Below, in pieces: positions 8,779 through 17,482 of a stretch of 54,493 bases of DNA; the stretch's first letter is position 1, and every line of letters starts with the position of its first letter. Origin of the DNA: an uncultured Cytophaga sp. (GTDB taxonomy: Bacteria > Bacteroidota > Bacteroidia > Cytophagales > Cytophagaceae); the NCBI RefSeq assembly GCF_937863595.1, contig NZ_CALMGQ010000024.1:1-54493 (forward strand), read 5' to 3'. The notes below the pieces were generated by a model that searched no databases, was not told where the DNA came from, and worked only from the letters and a program-made list of their open reading frames with translations. The translations under genes and the position numbers were made by a program.

Positions 8779-9456
8779 ATGGGTACGGAATTATTAAAAA
8801 CAAAAATCTTACAAAAAGATTGGCTTACTCATAATGTATTAAGACTTCGGTTAGAAAGACCTGCAAACTATATCTTCTCTGCAGGCCAAGCCGTTGAACT
8901 AGGTATGGATGGGCCCAAATGGAAAGATGTTACTGCTCCATTTACATTAACTGGCTTAACGAAAGAAAATTATTTAGAATTTATTCTCAAAGTCTATCCA
9001 GAACATAATGGTTTCACACAAGCATTATCTGAACTTACCGTTGATTCTGCACTATCCATTACACCTGCATGGGATTCATTTACTTACAAAGAACCCGGAG
9101 TATTTATTGCTGGAGGTACAGGTATTACCCCATTTATAGCTATTATCAGAGATCTTGCTCACAAAGGAATTCCTCTAAGCAATCATGGTCTGTTATGGGC
9201 AAATAAAACACACGACGATATCTTTTTAAAAGATGAATTCACACACAATTTAGGAGAGCGATTTGTTAACATCTTAAGTAAAGAAAATCATCCCGATTAT
9301 AAAACAGGTAAACTAGATGCTGCATTTCTAGCCGGACAAAATATAGATATACATCAATATTTTTATATCTGCGGACCAGGAAGTTTTTCTGCTGATATTA
9401 AAAAAATATTGATAGGCTTAGGAGCTCTTGAAAAAAATATTATTACAGATTATTAA
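8779..9456 (+). CDS. ferredoxin/flavodoxin-NADP reductase-like flavoprotein
   Basis: A 225-aa protein of the FNR superfamily. The N-terminal FAD-binding barrel contains 'FSAGQAVELGMDG' and 'APFTLTG', the place of the usual RxYS motif; here the Arg and Tyr are replaced. The C-terminal NAD(P)-binding domain contains GGTGITP (residues ~112-118) and the terminal CGPG motif (FYICGPGSFSADIKK). Cytoplasmic electron transfer between NAD(P)H and a carrier protein or flavin is likely. It lies between the DoxX-like gene and folE, and its 3' end is close to the folE start. The partner is unknown. Confidence 0.82.
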   Translation: MGTELLKTKILQKDWLTHNVLRLRLERPANYIFSAGQAVELGMDGPKWKDVTAPFTLTGLTKENYLEFILKVYPEHNGFTQALSELTVDSALSITPAWDSFTYKEPGVFIAGGTGITPFIAIIRDLAHKGIPLSNHGLLWANKTHDDIFLKDEFTHNLGERFVNILSKENHPDYKTGKLDAAFLAGQNIDIHQYFYICGPGSFSADIKKILIGLGALEKNIITDY

Positions 9457-9466
9457 GACATTGAAA

Positions 9467-10087
9467 ATGAAGTACGACGAGAACATGATAGCACCTGTTG
9501 TTGTTCAAAACAAAACAGAAAAGATAGATCTTGAAAAAATTGAAACCATTCGTTTTCATTTTTCTAAAATAATGGAAGCCTTAGGACTTGACCTTGAAAG
9601 AGAAAGTTTGAAAGAAACGCCTAATCGGGTTGCAAAAATGTATGTGAAGGAAATTTTCAGCGGACTGAATCCAAAAAATTTTCCAGCCATCACGTTATTT
9701 GATAATGAATTGGAATATGAAGAAATGTTACTTGAAAGAGACATCACTTTATACAGTTATTGCGAACATCACTTTGTTCCAATCATTGGCAAGGTACACA
9801 TTGCATATTTCCCAAATGAAAAAATTATAGGTCTTTCAAAATTAAATCGGATTGTACAATTCTTTGCAAGTAAGCCACAGGTACAAGAGAATCTTACCAT
9901 GGAAATAGCAAAATGTCTACAAAAGATTTTAATGACAAAAGATGTAGCTGTATATATTAAAGCAAGTCATCTCTGCGTTGCATCCAGAGGAATTAAAGAC
10001 ACCAACAGTTTAACGCATACTTCATTTTACGGTGGTAAGTTTAAAGTAGCAGATACAAAGAAAACATTCTTAGAAGGGATTCAATAA
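9467..10087 (+). CDS. folE: GTP cyclohydrolase I
   Basis: Converts GTP to 7,8-dihydroneopterin triphosphate, the first step of folate and pterin synthesis. I use ATG 9467 (206 aa) rather than the upstream TTG at 9428, which would overlap the reductase gene by 29 bases. Family signatures are complete: SYCEHHFVPIIGKVHIAYFP with zinc ligands Cys and His, KLNRIVQFFASKPQVQE, and SHLCVASRGI with the second zinc Cys. Third gene of the ECF-controlled operon, so it may be a stress-induced copy supplying a pterin cofactor (for instance to a photolyase elsewhere) rather than the housekeeping folate gene. That last point is inference. Confidence 0.93.
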   Translation: MKYDENMIAPVVVQNKTEKIDLEKIETIRFHFSKIMEALGLDLERESLKETPNRVAKMYVKEIFSGLNPKNFPAITLFDNELEYEEMLLERDITLYSYCEHHFVPIIGKVHIAYFPNEKIIGLSKLNRIVQFFASKPQVQENLTMEIAKCLQKILMTKDVAVYIKASHLCVASRGIKDTNSLTHTSFYGGKFKVADTKKTFLEGIQ

Positions 10088-10114
10088 AGAACCTGTTACC
10101 TATACATATTTATG

Positions 10115-10143
10115 GCACTGGTCTTTGACTGGTGCTTTTTTTT
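10115..10143 (+). terminator. terminator after folE
   Basis: Nine-base-pair stem with two G-U pairs (10115-10123 with 10127-10135), followed by eight T. It ends the ECF-driven operon. Confidence 0.75.
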
Positions 10144-10204
10144 GGATAGAATTAATATGCTACAATAATCTCATCCCTATGGGATTAGAAAAAGTTTAAA
10201 TTAT

Positions 10205-10230
10205 AAGTTGACGGCTATGGTGTCACTCAG
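10205..10230. repeat. single copy of the AAGTTGACGGCTATGGT repeat
   Basis: The 17-base core at 10205-10221 is the exact reverse complement of part of the arm at 11894-11913 and differs by one base from the arm at 12134-12153. The following TCACTCAG is also similar to the flank of the latter copy. It is probably a solo arm of the palindromic element downstream. Confidence 0.7.
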
Positions 10231-10331
10231 ACCACGGAGCAATGCTATTATTATATACGCACCTTTCCAATTGAACTTATCTCTTTAATATAGGGTAGTA
10301 TACATATATCTTATTTACTGAAACCATACCA

Positions 10332-10901
10332 ATGAACGACCTTCTAGCACAAATAAAGAACTGTACGTTATGTTTACCCTATCTCGAATTAGGAGTGAAC
10401 CCAGTTGTGCAAGCAAGTTCAAAAAGTAAAATCATTATTATAGGTCAAGCTCCTGGTCGTATCGTGCACGAAACCGGCACGCCATGGAACGATAAAAGTG
10501 GTGATACGCTTCGGAAATGGCTGGGCGTATATAAAGAACTTTTTTACAACGATGAAGTTTTTGCCTCAATTCCAATGAGCTTTTGTTTTCCGGGTAAAGG
10601 CAAATCGGGCGACCTACCTCCACGAAAAGAATGTGCACCACTTTGGCATGAAAAATTACTAACGCATTTAAATGATGCTCAATTAATTTTGTTGATCGGG
10701 CAGTATGCACAAAACTATTATTTAAAAGATACAACTAAGCCTACCTTAACAGAAACCGTTCGCGCATTTGAAAATTACTTGCCGCGTTATTTTCCTTTAC
10801 CCCATCCTTCCCCAAGAAATAACATTTGGCAATCAAAAAATCCATGGTTTCAAGAAGAAGTACTTCCTGTTTTAAAAACTACAGTAAGAGATTTAATATG
10901 A
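10332..10901 (+). CDS. uracil-DNA glycosylase superfamily protein, Fe-S type
   Basis: A 189-aa protein of the UDG fold. Motif 1 is GQAPG at 38-42 and the late motif is HPSPRN starting at His158. Four cysteines, Cys11, Cys14, Cys85 and Cys101, have the CxxC...C-x15-C spacing of the iron-sulfur family 4 enzymes, so a 4Fe-4S cluster is likely. The expected role is base excision of uracil or related lesions from DNA. It differs enough from classical family 4 (motif 1 is GQAPG rather than GEAPG) that the lesion specificity is uncertain. It stands alone, with a gap on each side. Confidence 0.8.
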   Translation: MNDLLAQIKNCTLCLPYLELGVNPVVQASSKSKIIIIGQAPGRIVHETGTPWNDKSGDTLRKWLGVYKELFYNDEVFASIPMSFCFPGKGKSGDLPPRKECAPLWHEKLLTHLNDAQLILLIGQYAQNYYLKDTTKPTLTETVRAFENYLPRYFPLPHPSPRNNIWQSKNPWFQEEVLPVLKTTVRDLI

Positions 10902-11059
10902 TTGTTTTTAAAATAACATGAATCCCCCAATTGAAAATATAATTTTGATTGAATCATTTTTTTGACTGAAATCCCGATTTTAAACATTTTACCATTTTTA
11001 ATTTCTCCTATATTTTAATATAGATTGTTTATTTTTACATTCTCAATAAACTAAACCTT

Positions 11060-11836
11060 ATGTTTAAATCAACTCTACTTTTACTTTTATCTTGCATCGT
11101 TTGTTTGATTTTTTCTTCATCTGTTTCTGAAGTACCACCTGACCCAACCGTATATTCAAAAAAATTATTTGAGGTTCTGAAAAAAAACGATCAGGCCTTA
11201 TACATAAGTTCATTTGAAATTACAGATGCAGATATAGATCTTCTAAATAAATTGGCTCTTGAAGATCCGTACATTTCTAAAAGTGAAATGAAGCGCTTTC
11301 AAGATGAACTATCTGACAAATCTTCGCTTAAAAAGAAATTAAACGAACGATTGAATAAAAACTATACAAAGGTTCAAGAATGGATCATAGCAAACGATAT
11401 TCATATAAACACCATTGAATATCTAACCTTCTACTACACACTTCAAATAGAAAAAGGCTCTCCTTTCTATTCCATTAATTCTGGTGCATTATATATCAAA
11501 CACGGAACAAAAAAATATTTAATAAAACTGGATAATGCTCTATACATTAATAACCAGTGGAAATATGGCGAAATTGATCAAATTGAAGAAGTAAATGAAT
11601 ATTTAAATTATGTTGATGCATATTCTGATTACGTTGACTATGCAAACGAAGACTCCATTTATGTTGAAACTTACGATGATTACGACACCGCTGTTTATGC
11701 CGTAGTCGATACAGCTTATATATCAGGTTCGGAATACAATCGTACATTTTCAGAAAAAGAAACAAAAAAAATATTTAAAATTCAAGAGAAGATTGACGCA
11801 TTAAATAAAAAACTCGATAAAGTGTATAGAAACTAA
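11060..11836 (+). CDS. secreted protein of unknown function
   Basis: A 258-aa protein. An N-terminal hydrophobic segment (STLLLLLSCIVCLIFSSS) serves as signal peptide or anchor; a Cys is present but the lipobox is poor. The middle is charged and mostly helical. A striking Tyr/Asp-rich stretch at ~185-230 (NYVDAYSDYVDYANEDSIYV and following) precedes a C-terminal Lys-rich helix with heptad-like spacing. No family recognised. It is monocistronic and is followed by the palindromic element at 11882. Confidence 0.6.
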   Translation: MFKSTLLLLLSCIVCLIFSSSVSEVPPDPTVYSKKLFEVLKKNDQALYISSFEITDADIDLLNKLALEDPYISKSEMKRFQDELSDKSSLKKKLNERLNKNYTKVQEWIIANDIHINTIEYLTFYYTLQIEKGSPFYSINSGALYIKHGTKKYLIKLDNALYINNQWKYGEIDQIEEVNEYLNYVDAYSDYVDYANEDSIYVETYDDYDTAVYAVVDTAYISGSEYNRTFSEKETKKIFKIQEKIDALNKKLDKVYRN

Positions 11837-11881
11837 TGCTTTTGTGCGTTCAATTTAATTGGTAGTAACATTTAAATAAAT

Positions 11882-12165
11882 GGCCTGTAATTTACCATAG
11901 CCGTCAACTTAAGTGATTTGCATTTCATACTCTAGTGGTTGGTAGTTTAAGTGTAATAATTATTAGTGGTTAAACATAGAGAACAAACATTTAAATTTAC
12001 CGAACCACGGCTTATTTTCAGAAGACTCAAAACATGCCGTGGTTCGGTACGTTTACGCAGCAGTATTATAGATAATGCGAAATTGTTCTTTTGCGTAAAC
12101 TACCAACCACCTGTCATCGGTGTCGACAATTTTCTTAAGTTGACGACTATGGTGATTCACAGGGC
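11882..12165. mobile_element. nested-palindrome MITE-like element
   Basis: Imperfect outer inverted repeats of ~30 bases (core 11894-11913 and 12134-12153, 19 of 20 identical) enclose further nested pairs. These are 11935-11949 with 12096-12110 (15/15), 11998-12011 with 12036-12049 (14/14), and 12051-12059 with 12092-12100 (9/9). The reading frame through it is incidental. No target-site duplication is obvious. It may be a non-autonomous mobile element or encode a long structured RNA. A solo arm occurs at 10205. Confidence 0.65.
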
Positions 12166-12464
12166 ATTTTTATTGTAGTCAATATTAATTTTTCCGAAAT
12201 ACCCGTTGCCTTCTATTGATGCTTATAATTGGTTCTATAGCGACAAAAATTCAAATTTCAATCAAATAATTATCACTACTTTTATCGTATTATTTTGAAA
12301 ATTGCAAACTCGTAATTTATAAGTGCTTAAGTAAATCATTGAAAATAAAGATACTAATAGCTCTAAAAAATGGAATTGTAACAGTATTAATCTTGCTATG
12401 CTTCACAATTTCAAAATTTTGCAAACACACTTAATTTTGTAGATTGGGAGAAAAATATTCAACT
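12166..12464. other. intergenic before the T9SS protein
   Basis: About 300 AT-rich bases without a gene. TAATTTTG at 12432-12439 fits the Bacteroidota -7 element (TAnnTTTG) and probably drives the gene starting at 12465; a well-spaced -33 TTTG is not clear. Confidence 0.4.
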
Positions 12465-13391
12465 ATGAAAAAATTATACATACTACTTTTGTGTGGAATA
12501 TCCACACACTCATTCGGTCAACAATTAGCAAACAGTGATTTTGAAAACTGGACGAATCACCCGGGTAATATTGTTTATACATCCTACAAAGAAGTTAACA
12601 ACTGGGCATCTGGCAATGCCGCGTTAGATGTTGCTCCTGGTGTAAAAGCTCCAACATCCCAGACAACAGATGCACAAAACGGTACCTATGCAGTAAAACT
12701 AACAACACAAACTATTTTCGGTCAACTTGCTTCAGGCAATCTTTTTACAGGAAAATTCAAATTAAACTTAACCGACCCAATAAAAAGTGCTCAAATAGGC
12801 ACTCCCTATTCTTCAAGACCAACAGCATTTAATGTTTACTATAAATATGCTTCCGTTAAAGGTGATTCTTGCTCCATGTATGCTCTTTTAACAAAATACA
12901 ATACTTCAACTCATAAGCGTGATACAATTGGACTAGGAAGTTTTGTTTCTTCAACCTCTGTTAATACATACACGTTATTAAATATGCCAATTACATATAC
13001 ATCTACAGAAGATCCTGATTCTATTTCAATGGTATTTTCTTCAAGCGCAGATGGTGGAAATTTCCGTGGTCAAGTTGGTAGCACTTTAACGATTGATAAT
13101 TTCTCTTTAGATGGAGTACCATCATTAAGTACGACAGCTTCCTTGGCAAGTATTTCGGCTGTACTATATCCAAACCCGGCTCAATCTAGAGTAGTACTTT
13201 CAAATGCTCCTTCTGAATCTGGAACAGTATATTTTTATAACGTTTCTGGTTCATTGGTTCGTTCTCAAAAATGGATTGGTACACGTACCCCAGAATTTGA
13301 ACTTGAAAATATGCCAGTAGGATTTTATACGTGTAAATTCATTACTTCTGATGAAACCGTTTTTGCAAGCAAACTATTAATTACTGAATAA
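12465..13391 (+). CDS. type IX secretion system cargo protein with C-terminal sorting domain
   Basis: A 308-aa protein from ATG 12465, which gives a clean signal peptide (KKLYILLLCGISTHSFGQ). The N-terminal region begins 'NSDFENWTNHPGN', typical of PCMD-like or jelly-roll carbohydrate-related domains. The last ~80 residues (VLYPNPAQSRVVLSN ... YNVSGSLVRSQ ... GFYTCKF ... SKLLITE) form a textbook type A T9SS sorting domain. It is therefore exported across the outer membrane and probably attached to the surface. The next gene begins 5 bases later, so the two are an operon. The ligand or substrate is unknown. Confidence 0.85.
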   Translation: MKKLYILLLCGISTHSFGQQLANSDFENWTNHPGNIVYTSYKEVNNWASGNAALDVAPGVKAPTSQTTDAQNGTYAVKLTTQTIFGQLASGNLFTGKFKLNLTDPIKSAQIGTPYSSRPTAFNVYYKYASVKGDSCSMYALLTKYNTSTHKRDTIGLGSFVSSTSVNTYTLLNMPITYTSTEDPDSISMVFSSSADGGNFRGQVGSTLTIDNFSLDGVPSLSTTASLASISAVLYPNPAQSRVVLSNAPSESGTVYFYNVSGSLVRSQKWIGTRTPEFELENMPVGFYTCKFITSDETVFASKLLITE

Positions 13392-13396
13392 TTCTC

Positions 13397-14149
13397 ATGC
13401 GTAACTATTTTGCATTATCACTTTGTTTACTCATTTCAACTTCTGCTTCCTATGCACAAAATTCTCATTGGAACATATATGCAAAAACAGGAATTCAAGT
13501 TGGCGGCCCTTTATACAAAAGTCCAAGCATTGTAAGCAAGTCAGGTTCCCCAGGCTTTAATCCAATTCTTGGAGCGGGCTTCTCTTATGCAATAACAAAA
13601 AAATTGTCCATTGCTGCAGAAGCTTTCTATAGTCGTAGAAAAATTAATTATTCGTCCGAAGTCAAAGATCAAAATTACATTGATCACAACACCTTGATTA
13701 TAAATAATCAGTCCATTACGTTTGATGTTTCTACAACATTTACGGGTACTACAAAAGGAACCTTTGATTCACATTACATAGAAATGCCTATTTTGTTGCA
13801 GTATGCTTTTGGAAACAAATGGCAGATTCATGCAGGCATGTATTATGCATGGGCATTTAATAAAACGAATAAAGGAACAGCTACCGGTATTGTTGGAAGA
13901 ACCGATATTCAAGATCCAAATACAGTAACCGATAAAGAATATAATTACAGCAAAGAAATGACCTCGAGATATTACGGTTTTGTTGCAGGCACACAATATC
14001 AACTTTCTTCTGCTTTTGCATTAGAAGTACGAGCTACCTATTCGCTTAAAAGTTTATATAAAGAGGAATGGGAAGGTATTCCATATACATTAAAAGATTT
14101 GTACGGTCAGTTAACGGTTAAATATTACTTTATACGACCAAAAGCGTAA
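13397..14149 (+). CDS. outer membrane beta-barrel protein, PorT-like
   Basis: A 250-aa protein with signal peptide (ALSLCLLISTSASYAQ). Alternating amphipathic strands include 'GFSYAITKKLSIAAEAFYSRRK', 'YIEMPILLQYAFGNKWQIHAGMYYAWAFN' and 'YGFVAGTQYQLSSAFALEVRATYSL', and the chain ends KYYFIRPKA. This is the pattern of the small OMP_b-brl_2/PorT-like barrels of Bacteroidota. Co-transcribed with the T9SS cargo protein upstream, so it may anchor or assist it. Followed by a strong terminator. Confidence 0.8.
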   Translation: MRNYFALSLCLLISTSASYAQNSHWNIYAKTGIQVGGPLYKSPSIVSKSGSPGFNPILGAGFSYAITKKLSIAAEAFYSRRKINYSSEVKDQNYIDHNTLIINNQSITFDVSTTFTGTTKGTFDSHYIEMPILLQYAFGNKWQIHAGMYYAWAFNKTNKGTATGIVGRTDIQDPNTVTDKEYNYSKEMTSRYYGFVAGTQYQLSSAFALEVRATYSLKSLYKEEWEGIPYTLKDLYGQLTVKYYFIRPKA

Positions 14150-14208
14150 CTTTAATAACGGATAAGTATCAATCTCTTATCGGCTCTAAACAACTGCATT
14201 CTTTTATA

Positions 14209-14246
14209 AATGGAAACGGAATTTATAATCCGTTTCCATTTTTTTT
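14209..14246 (+). terminator. terminator after the beta-barrel gene
   Basis: Perfect 12-base arms (14209-14220 and 14229-14240), 8-base loop, then a T run. Confidence 0.85.
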
Positions 14247-14292
14247 GATTTAAGGTATGATTCCTATCAATAGGAATTTCCTATTTATGTAC

Positions 14293-14300
14293 TAATTTTG
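14293..14300 (+). promoter_or_regulatory. TAATTTTG -7 element
   Basis: Matches the Bacteroidota -7 consensus TAnnTTTG. It lies only 4 bases before the ATG at 14305, so the transcript would have almost no leader, or translation may start slightly later. Confidence 0.4.
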
Positions 14301-14304
14301 GAGT

Positions 14305-15300
14305 ATGGCAATTCAATTGTACAATCCCTTCGAAAGCATGCATTTTGGCATGCAAACCTGTTTTCTAACGGGTAAACCATTAGATGCGAACACGGAACCA
14401 ATCCCAATTTTTCCTGAATGGGTTCTGGAGCGTTACAATCTGAGCGATCAAACATTTAAAATGTTGGACGAAAAAACGCGTGTTCCATATAAAAATCTGA
14501 AAGTACCCTTTTCAAAAGATGTCATTGAAAATGCCTTGGATCCTTTGGAAACCGAAATTGAAAAAGCGTTTTGTACAGGCTACGACGAAGTCGTAAAAAT
14601 TCCAGAAGAACGGTTGTTTCAGTGGATGGCAAAATTGATGCTGGGTGTTTTGTTTGAAGACTTACGTATTGCCCAAACGAAACTAGCCGAACAAGATGAT
14701 ACGCTTCGCTTATCTGGATTTTTAAAAGCCCGTTTTCAAAAACTCCATTCCATGTTGCAGTCTTTGGTTGTGCCAATGGAATTTAACGGCTTAAAACCCT
14801 GGAGCATTCGTGTATTCAAGGTTAAGTATTCAACTGATTTGTTTAATTATAAAGACGAAACAAACAACCTCAATTTCTCTTTAAGCATGAATGATTTTGG
14901 CATTGTCGCTTGTCTGCAAGACAATGGCGAAGTCGGTAAAAAATTCGATGACCTCACAAACCGAATTGGCAATCAAACCTTGCACCCCATTCAGTTTGAA
15001 GAGTTGTGTGCAAAGTTTATTTATGCCAATTATTTACTGACCGACTATGCCTCGTATGCTGTTACTTTAGACGAAGACAAAGTAACAATTGAATCACAAC
15101 CACTAGTCGCAAAACCAGGAACGGACTTGTTTGATTATTGGGACGACAACATGTACGGACAAGTGTTAGCGAACTACTGGAAGCCTTGGGCATTAACGAT
15201 GAAGGAGATAATTCAATTCCCCAATCCACCAATCAGTTTTCTTGAAAGCGATTATAGTGATGAGATTATAGCGTTGGAAAAAATTAATCAACCGTATTGA
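14305..15300 (+). CDS. conserved Bacteroidota protein of unknown function
   Basis: A 331-aa soluble protein without signal peptide or membrane segment. The N-terminus has 'CFLTGKPLDANTEPIPIFPEWVLERYNL', a pattern seen at the start of HNH-like or zinc-binding proteins, though no second Cys pair follows. The rest is mixed alpha/beta with many Trp, Phe and Asp residues (for example 'LFDYWDDNMYGQVLANYWKPWALTMKE'). I recall similar hypothetical proteins in other Bacteroidota but know no function. It converges on the helicase gene across a hairpin. Confidence 0.65.
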   Translation: MAIQLYNPFESMHFGMQTCFLTGKPLDANTEPIPIFPEWVLERYNLSDQTFKMLDEKTRVPYKNLKVPFSKDVIENALDPLETEIEKAFCTGYDEVVKIPEERLFQWMAKLMLGVLFEDLRIAQTKLAEQDDTLRLSGFLKARFQKLHSMLQSLVVPMEFNGLKPWSIRVFKVKYSTDLFNYKDETNNLNFSLSMNDFGIVACLQDNGEVGKKFDDLTNRIGNQTLHPIQFEELCAKFIYANYLLTDYASYAVTLDEDKVTIESQPLVAKPGTDLFDYWDDNMYGQVLANYWKPWALTMKEIIQFPNPPISFLESDYSDEIIALEKINQPY

Positions 15301-15305
15301 AAATT

Positions 15306-15359
15306 TGTTACTTTTAAACATTCTTCTTAATTCATAAAGAAGGGTGTTTAAAAGTAACA
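15306..15359. terminator. hairpin between convergent genes
   Basis: Inverted repeat of 23 bases with two or three mismatches between the unknown gene (plus strand) and the helicase gene (minus strand). It probably terminates transcription from both sides, although the T tracts are weak. Confidence 0.55.
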
Positions 15360-15480
15360 TTTATTCTTTATTTTCTATTGCATCTTATATTCCAATTTTA
15401 ATCAATACTCGTTGCATATATATCAAGTACTTTTCTCCAAAATATTTTTTCTGAGAACGAATATCTCGAATACGAGCAAT

Positions 15481-17289
15481 CTACCTATTTATATACTCCA
15501 GCTCCAGCTTTTTAATGCGTGAGCCAATTGCACCACGGGTGCGACCAAAATGTTTCGCCATGTCGCCTAAACTAATTCCGTCTAAATACATACGCGCCAA
15601 CTCTTGATCCAAGGCATGCGTCCAAGGTTGGTAGCCTTCTTTATTTTTATCTCGTGCTTCATCAACCGAATAGGATTTCTCTTTTGGATAACCGTAACTT
15701 TTCGGTTGATTTTTATTTTTTCCTTTTGAACTTGCAGTTGATTGCGCAGCTTTACGCTCCTCTTCTTCTTCCAATACACGCAATACATTAATTTGTGCTG
15801 AAGGTGTTGCATTTTTCGGCATCAAGGTTTCGGGGATGTGTATCGTATTTTTTGTACGCGTTACCGCAACATACAGCAAATTGATTTCTTCATTCAATTT
15901 AGAAATATTTATTTCATCGTCGGTGCGCGTGCCTTTGGTTTGTTTTTCTATTTTATCCTGCGTGATAAAATCGTTTACAATTTGTATCGAATCGTATTCC
16001 ATTCCCTTGCATCGGTGCACGGTCGAAAAAATCATTTCAGCTTTATGCTTTTCGTCGTTACCAACATGTTTCTCTTTTATCTGATTTAAAATTCCAGGAA
16101 TGTCATTTCCGTATTCCTCTACAATTTCAATCATCATTTTAAGTTGTACGTCTTCTGTCTTTTCAACATATTCTTCCAATTCTTCTATGCTCTTCATTTG
16201 CGCAATCAACTTGTCCCGAATCAGCGCAGGTTTCCGATTGTACAAATTCAATACATCATACAACGACGTGCCTTCATCGGCATAGGTGTAGGAATGAATG
16301 TTGCCTTCAAAATAAATATGTTTGACGTTTTTCTTTTCAATAACAAACTCAATGGCTTTCAACAACAAACCCAAATTGGTGCGTGCAATAATTGCTTTAA
16401 CTTTGTTTTCTTTGCCCGTGCCTTTTCCTTCGATGGAATAAACTTTTTCTTCGCTTACAAAATTTTTCCAGTTCAATACATCCACGGCAAGTTTTGCAAT
16501 ATCAGCGCTAAAGCGAAAACTCGACGATAAATTGAATGTCTTAAAATTTGCTTTCTCCAAGGAATTTACTGCAAAACGCCAGCCGTAAATTTGTTGATGG
16601 GTATCGCCCACAATCACTTTGGTTGCTGGTTGTTTAAAAAAAACATCCAACATGGCAGGCGATGCATCTTGACCTTCATCAAATAATATGTAATCGAAAT
16701 ACAAACGCGGCTGCGACAATTGAAATTTCTTTAAATAAAAATCGTGGGTGATTTCTATTTCACCTTTATCCATCTTTGCTAAAAACTGTCGCGTCTGCTT
16801 TTCTATGTATGCGTATGCTGCGGATACGAATGCTTTTGCTTCCTGATCAAAAACAACCTCTCGGTAATTGAGATCTTGAACTTTTAATTTATCGCTGTTG
16901 CAAAAATAGGCAACAAATTTATTGATGTGATTGGCTGCAATGTATTCGGCATGTTTGTCGCCCGTGTTTTGTAAACCCAAAATATCTACAATCTCGTGTG
17001 TCTTATATCCGTTTGCTTTTACGCGGTAATTGTGTCGATATACAACCTCGCGGTACGCGAGCGAATGTGCAGTTTCAACTTTTACATTGTGTAATCCTGC
17101 ATCTGAAAATTTCTTTTGTGCCTCAATCTTTACCGATTTATTAAATGCCAAATACAATATTTTACTATTGGCCGGCCGCGCCTTCGCATATTCAATTACC
17201 GTAGTCGTTTTCCCCGAACCTGCAACGGCATTGATTTTAATATCTCCGGTGGAATTTATAATGGCGAGTTGCTCGTTGCTTAGTTGCAT
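15481..17289 (-). CDS. UvrD/Rep-type SF1 helicase with C-terminal DNA-binding tail
   Basis: A 602-aa superfamily 1A helicase. Walker A is AVAGSGKTTT (22-31); motif II is 'ILFDEGQDASPAM', DEGQD in place of DEAQD; 'VGDTHQQIYGWR' is motif III. The C-terminal half has 'STVHRCKGMEYDSIQIV' and 'NLLYVAVTRTKN' (motifs V-VI). Predicted ATP-dependent 3'-5' DNA unwinding. Beyond the helicase core, a Lys/Gln-rich linker leads to a terminal segment (PWTHALDQELARMYLDGISL, then GDMAKHFGRTRGAIGSRIKKL) that looks like a helix-turn-helix. It may target the enzyme to specific DNA or structures. It is shorter than UvrD and resembles lone helicases of accessory regions, next to a RAYT and a defence operon. Confidence 0.85.
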   Translation of the reverse strand: MQLSNEQLAIINSTGDIKINAVAGSGKTTTVIEYAKARPANSKILYLAFNKSVKIEAQKKFSDAGLHNVKVETAHSLAYREVVYRHNYRVKANGYKTHEIVDILGLQNTGDKHAEYIAANHINKFVAYFCNSDKLKVQDLNYREVVFDQEAKAFVSAAYAYIEKQTRQFLAKMDKGEIEITHDFYLKKFQLSQPRLYFDYILFDEGQDASPAMLDVFFKQPATKVIVGDTHQQIYGWRFAVNSLEKANFKTFNLSSSFRFSADIAKLAVDVLNWKNFVSEEKVYSIEGKGTGKENKVKAIIARTNLGLLLKAIEFVIEKKNVKHIYFEGNIHSYTYADEGTSLYDVLNLYNRKPALIRDKLIAQMKSIEELEEYVEKTEDVQLKMMIEIVEEYGNDIPGILNQIKEKHVGNDEKHKAEMIFSTVHRCKGMEYDSIQIVNDFITQDKIEKQTKGTRTDDEINISKLNEEINLLYVAVTRTKNTIHIPETLMPKNATPSAQINVLRVLEEEEERKAAQSTASSKGKNKNQPKSYGYPKEKSYSVDEARDKNKEGYQPWTHALDQELARMYLDGISLGDMAKHFGRTRGAIGSRIKKLELEYINR

Positions 17290-17362
17290 AGGTGGAAATT
17301 TAATCGCGTAGCGGAAATATTTTTGCTGGTCAATTTACGTATTAATTATTATTTATTCGTAA

Positions 17363-17479
17363 AGGGCGTATTGCATATACCCAATTATTGCCCACCCGTT
17401 TTTTGTAGGGGCATATCGCATACGCCCTGTTGGATAATGGGCGGCGGTTGGTTAAAGGGCGTATGCAATAAGCCCCTAC
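17363..17479. repeat. three RAYT-associated REP palindromes
   Basis: A diverged copy at 17363-17382, then 17405-17428 and 17456-17479. Core: GTAGGGGCGTATTGCATACG followed by CCCT. The latter two are inverted with respect to each other, the classic paired-REP arrangement. The copy at 17456 starts just past the stop codon position of the partial transposase. Confidence 0.85.
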
Positions 17480-17482
17480 CGG

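Noticed and set aside
9428..9466. TTG start for folE
   Set aside because: It overlaps the reductase gene and adds residues not found in GTP cyclohydrolase I; ATG 9467 is better.
10205..10230. Riboswitch or promoter element
   Set aside because: Better explained as a solo copy of the arm found at 11894 and 12134.
11966..12178. 70-aa open frame within the palindromic element
   Set aside because: It runs through the nested inverted repeats and has no coding features; the repeats explain the sequence.
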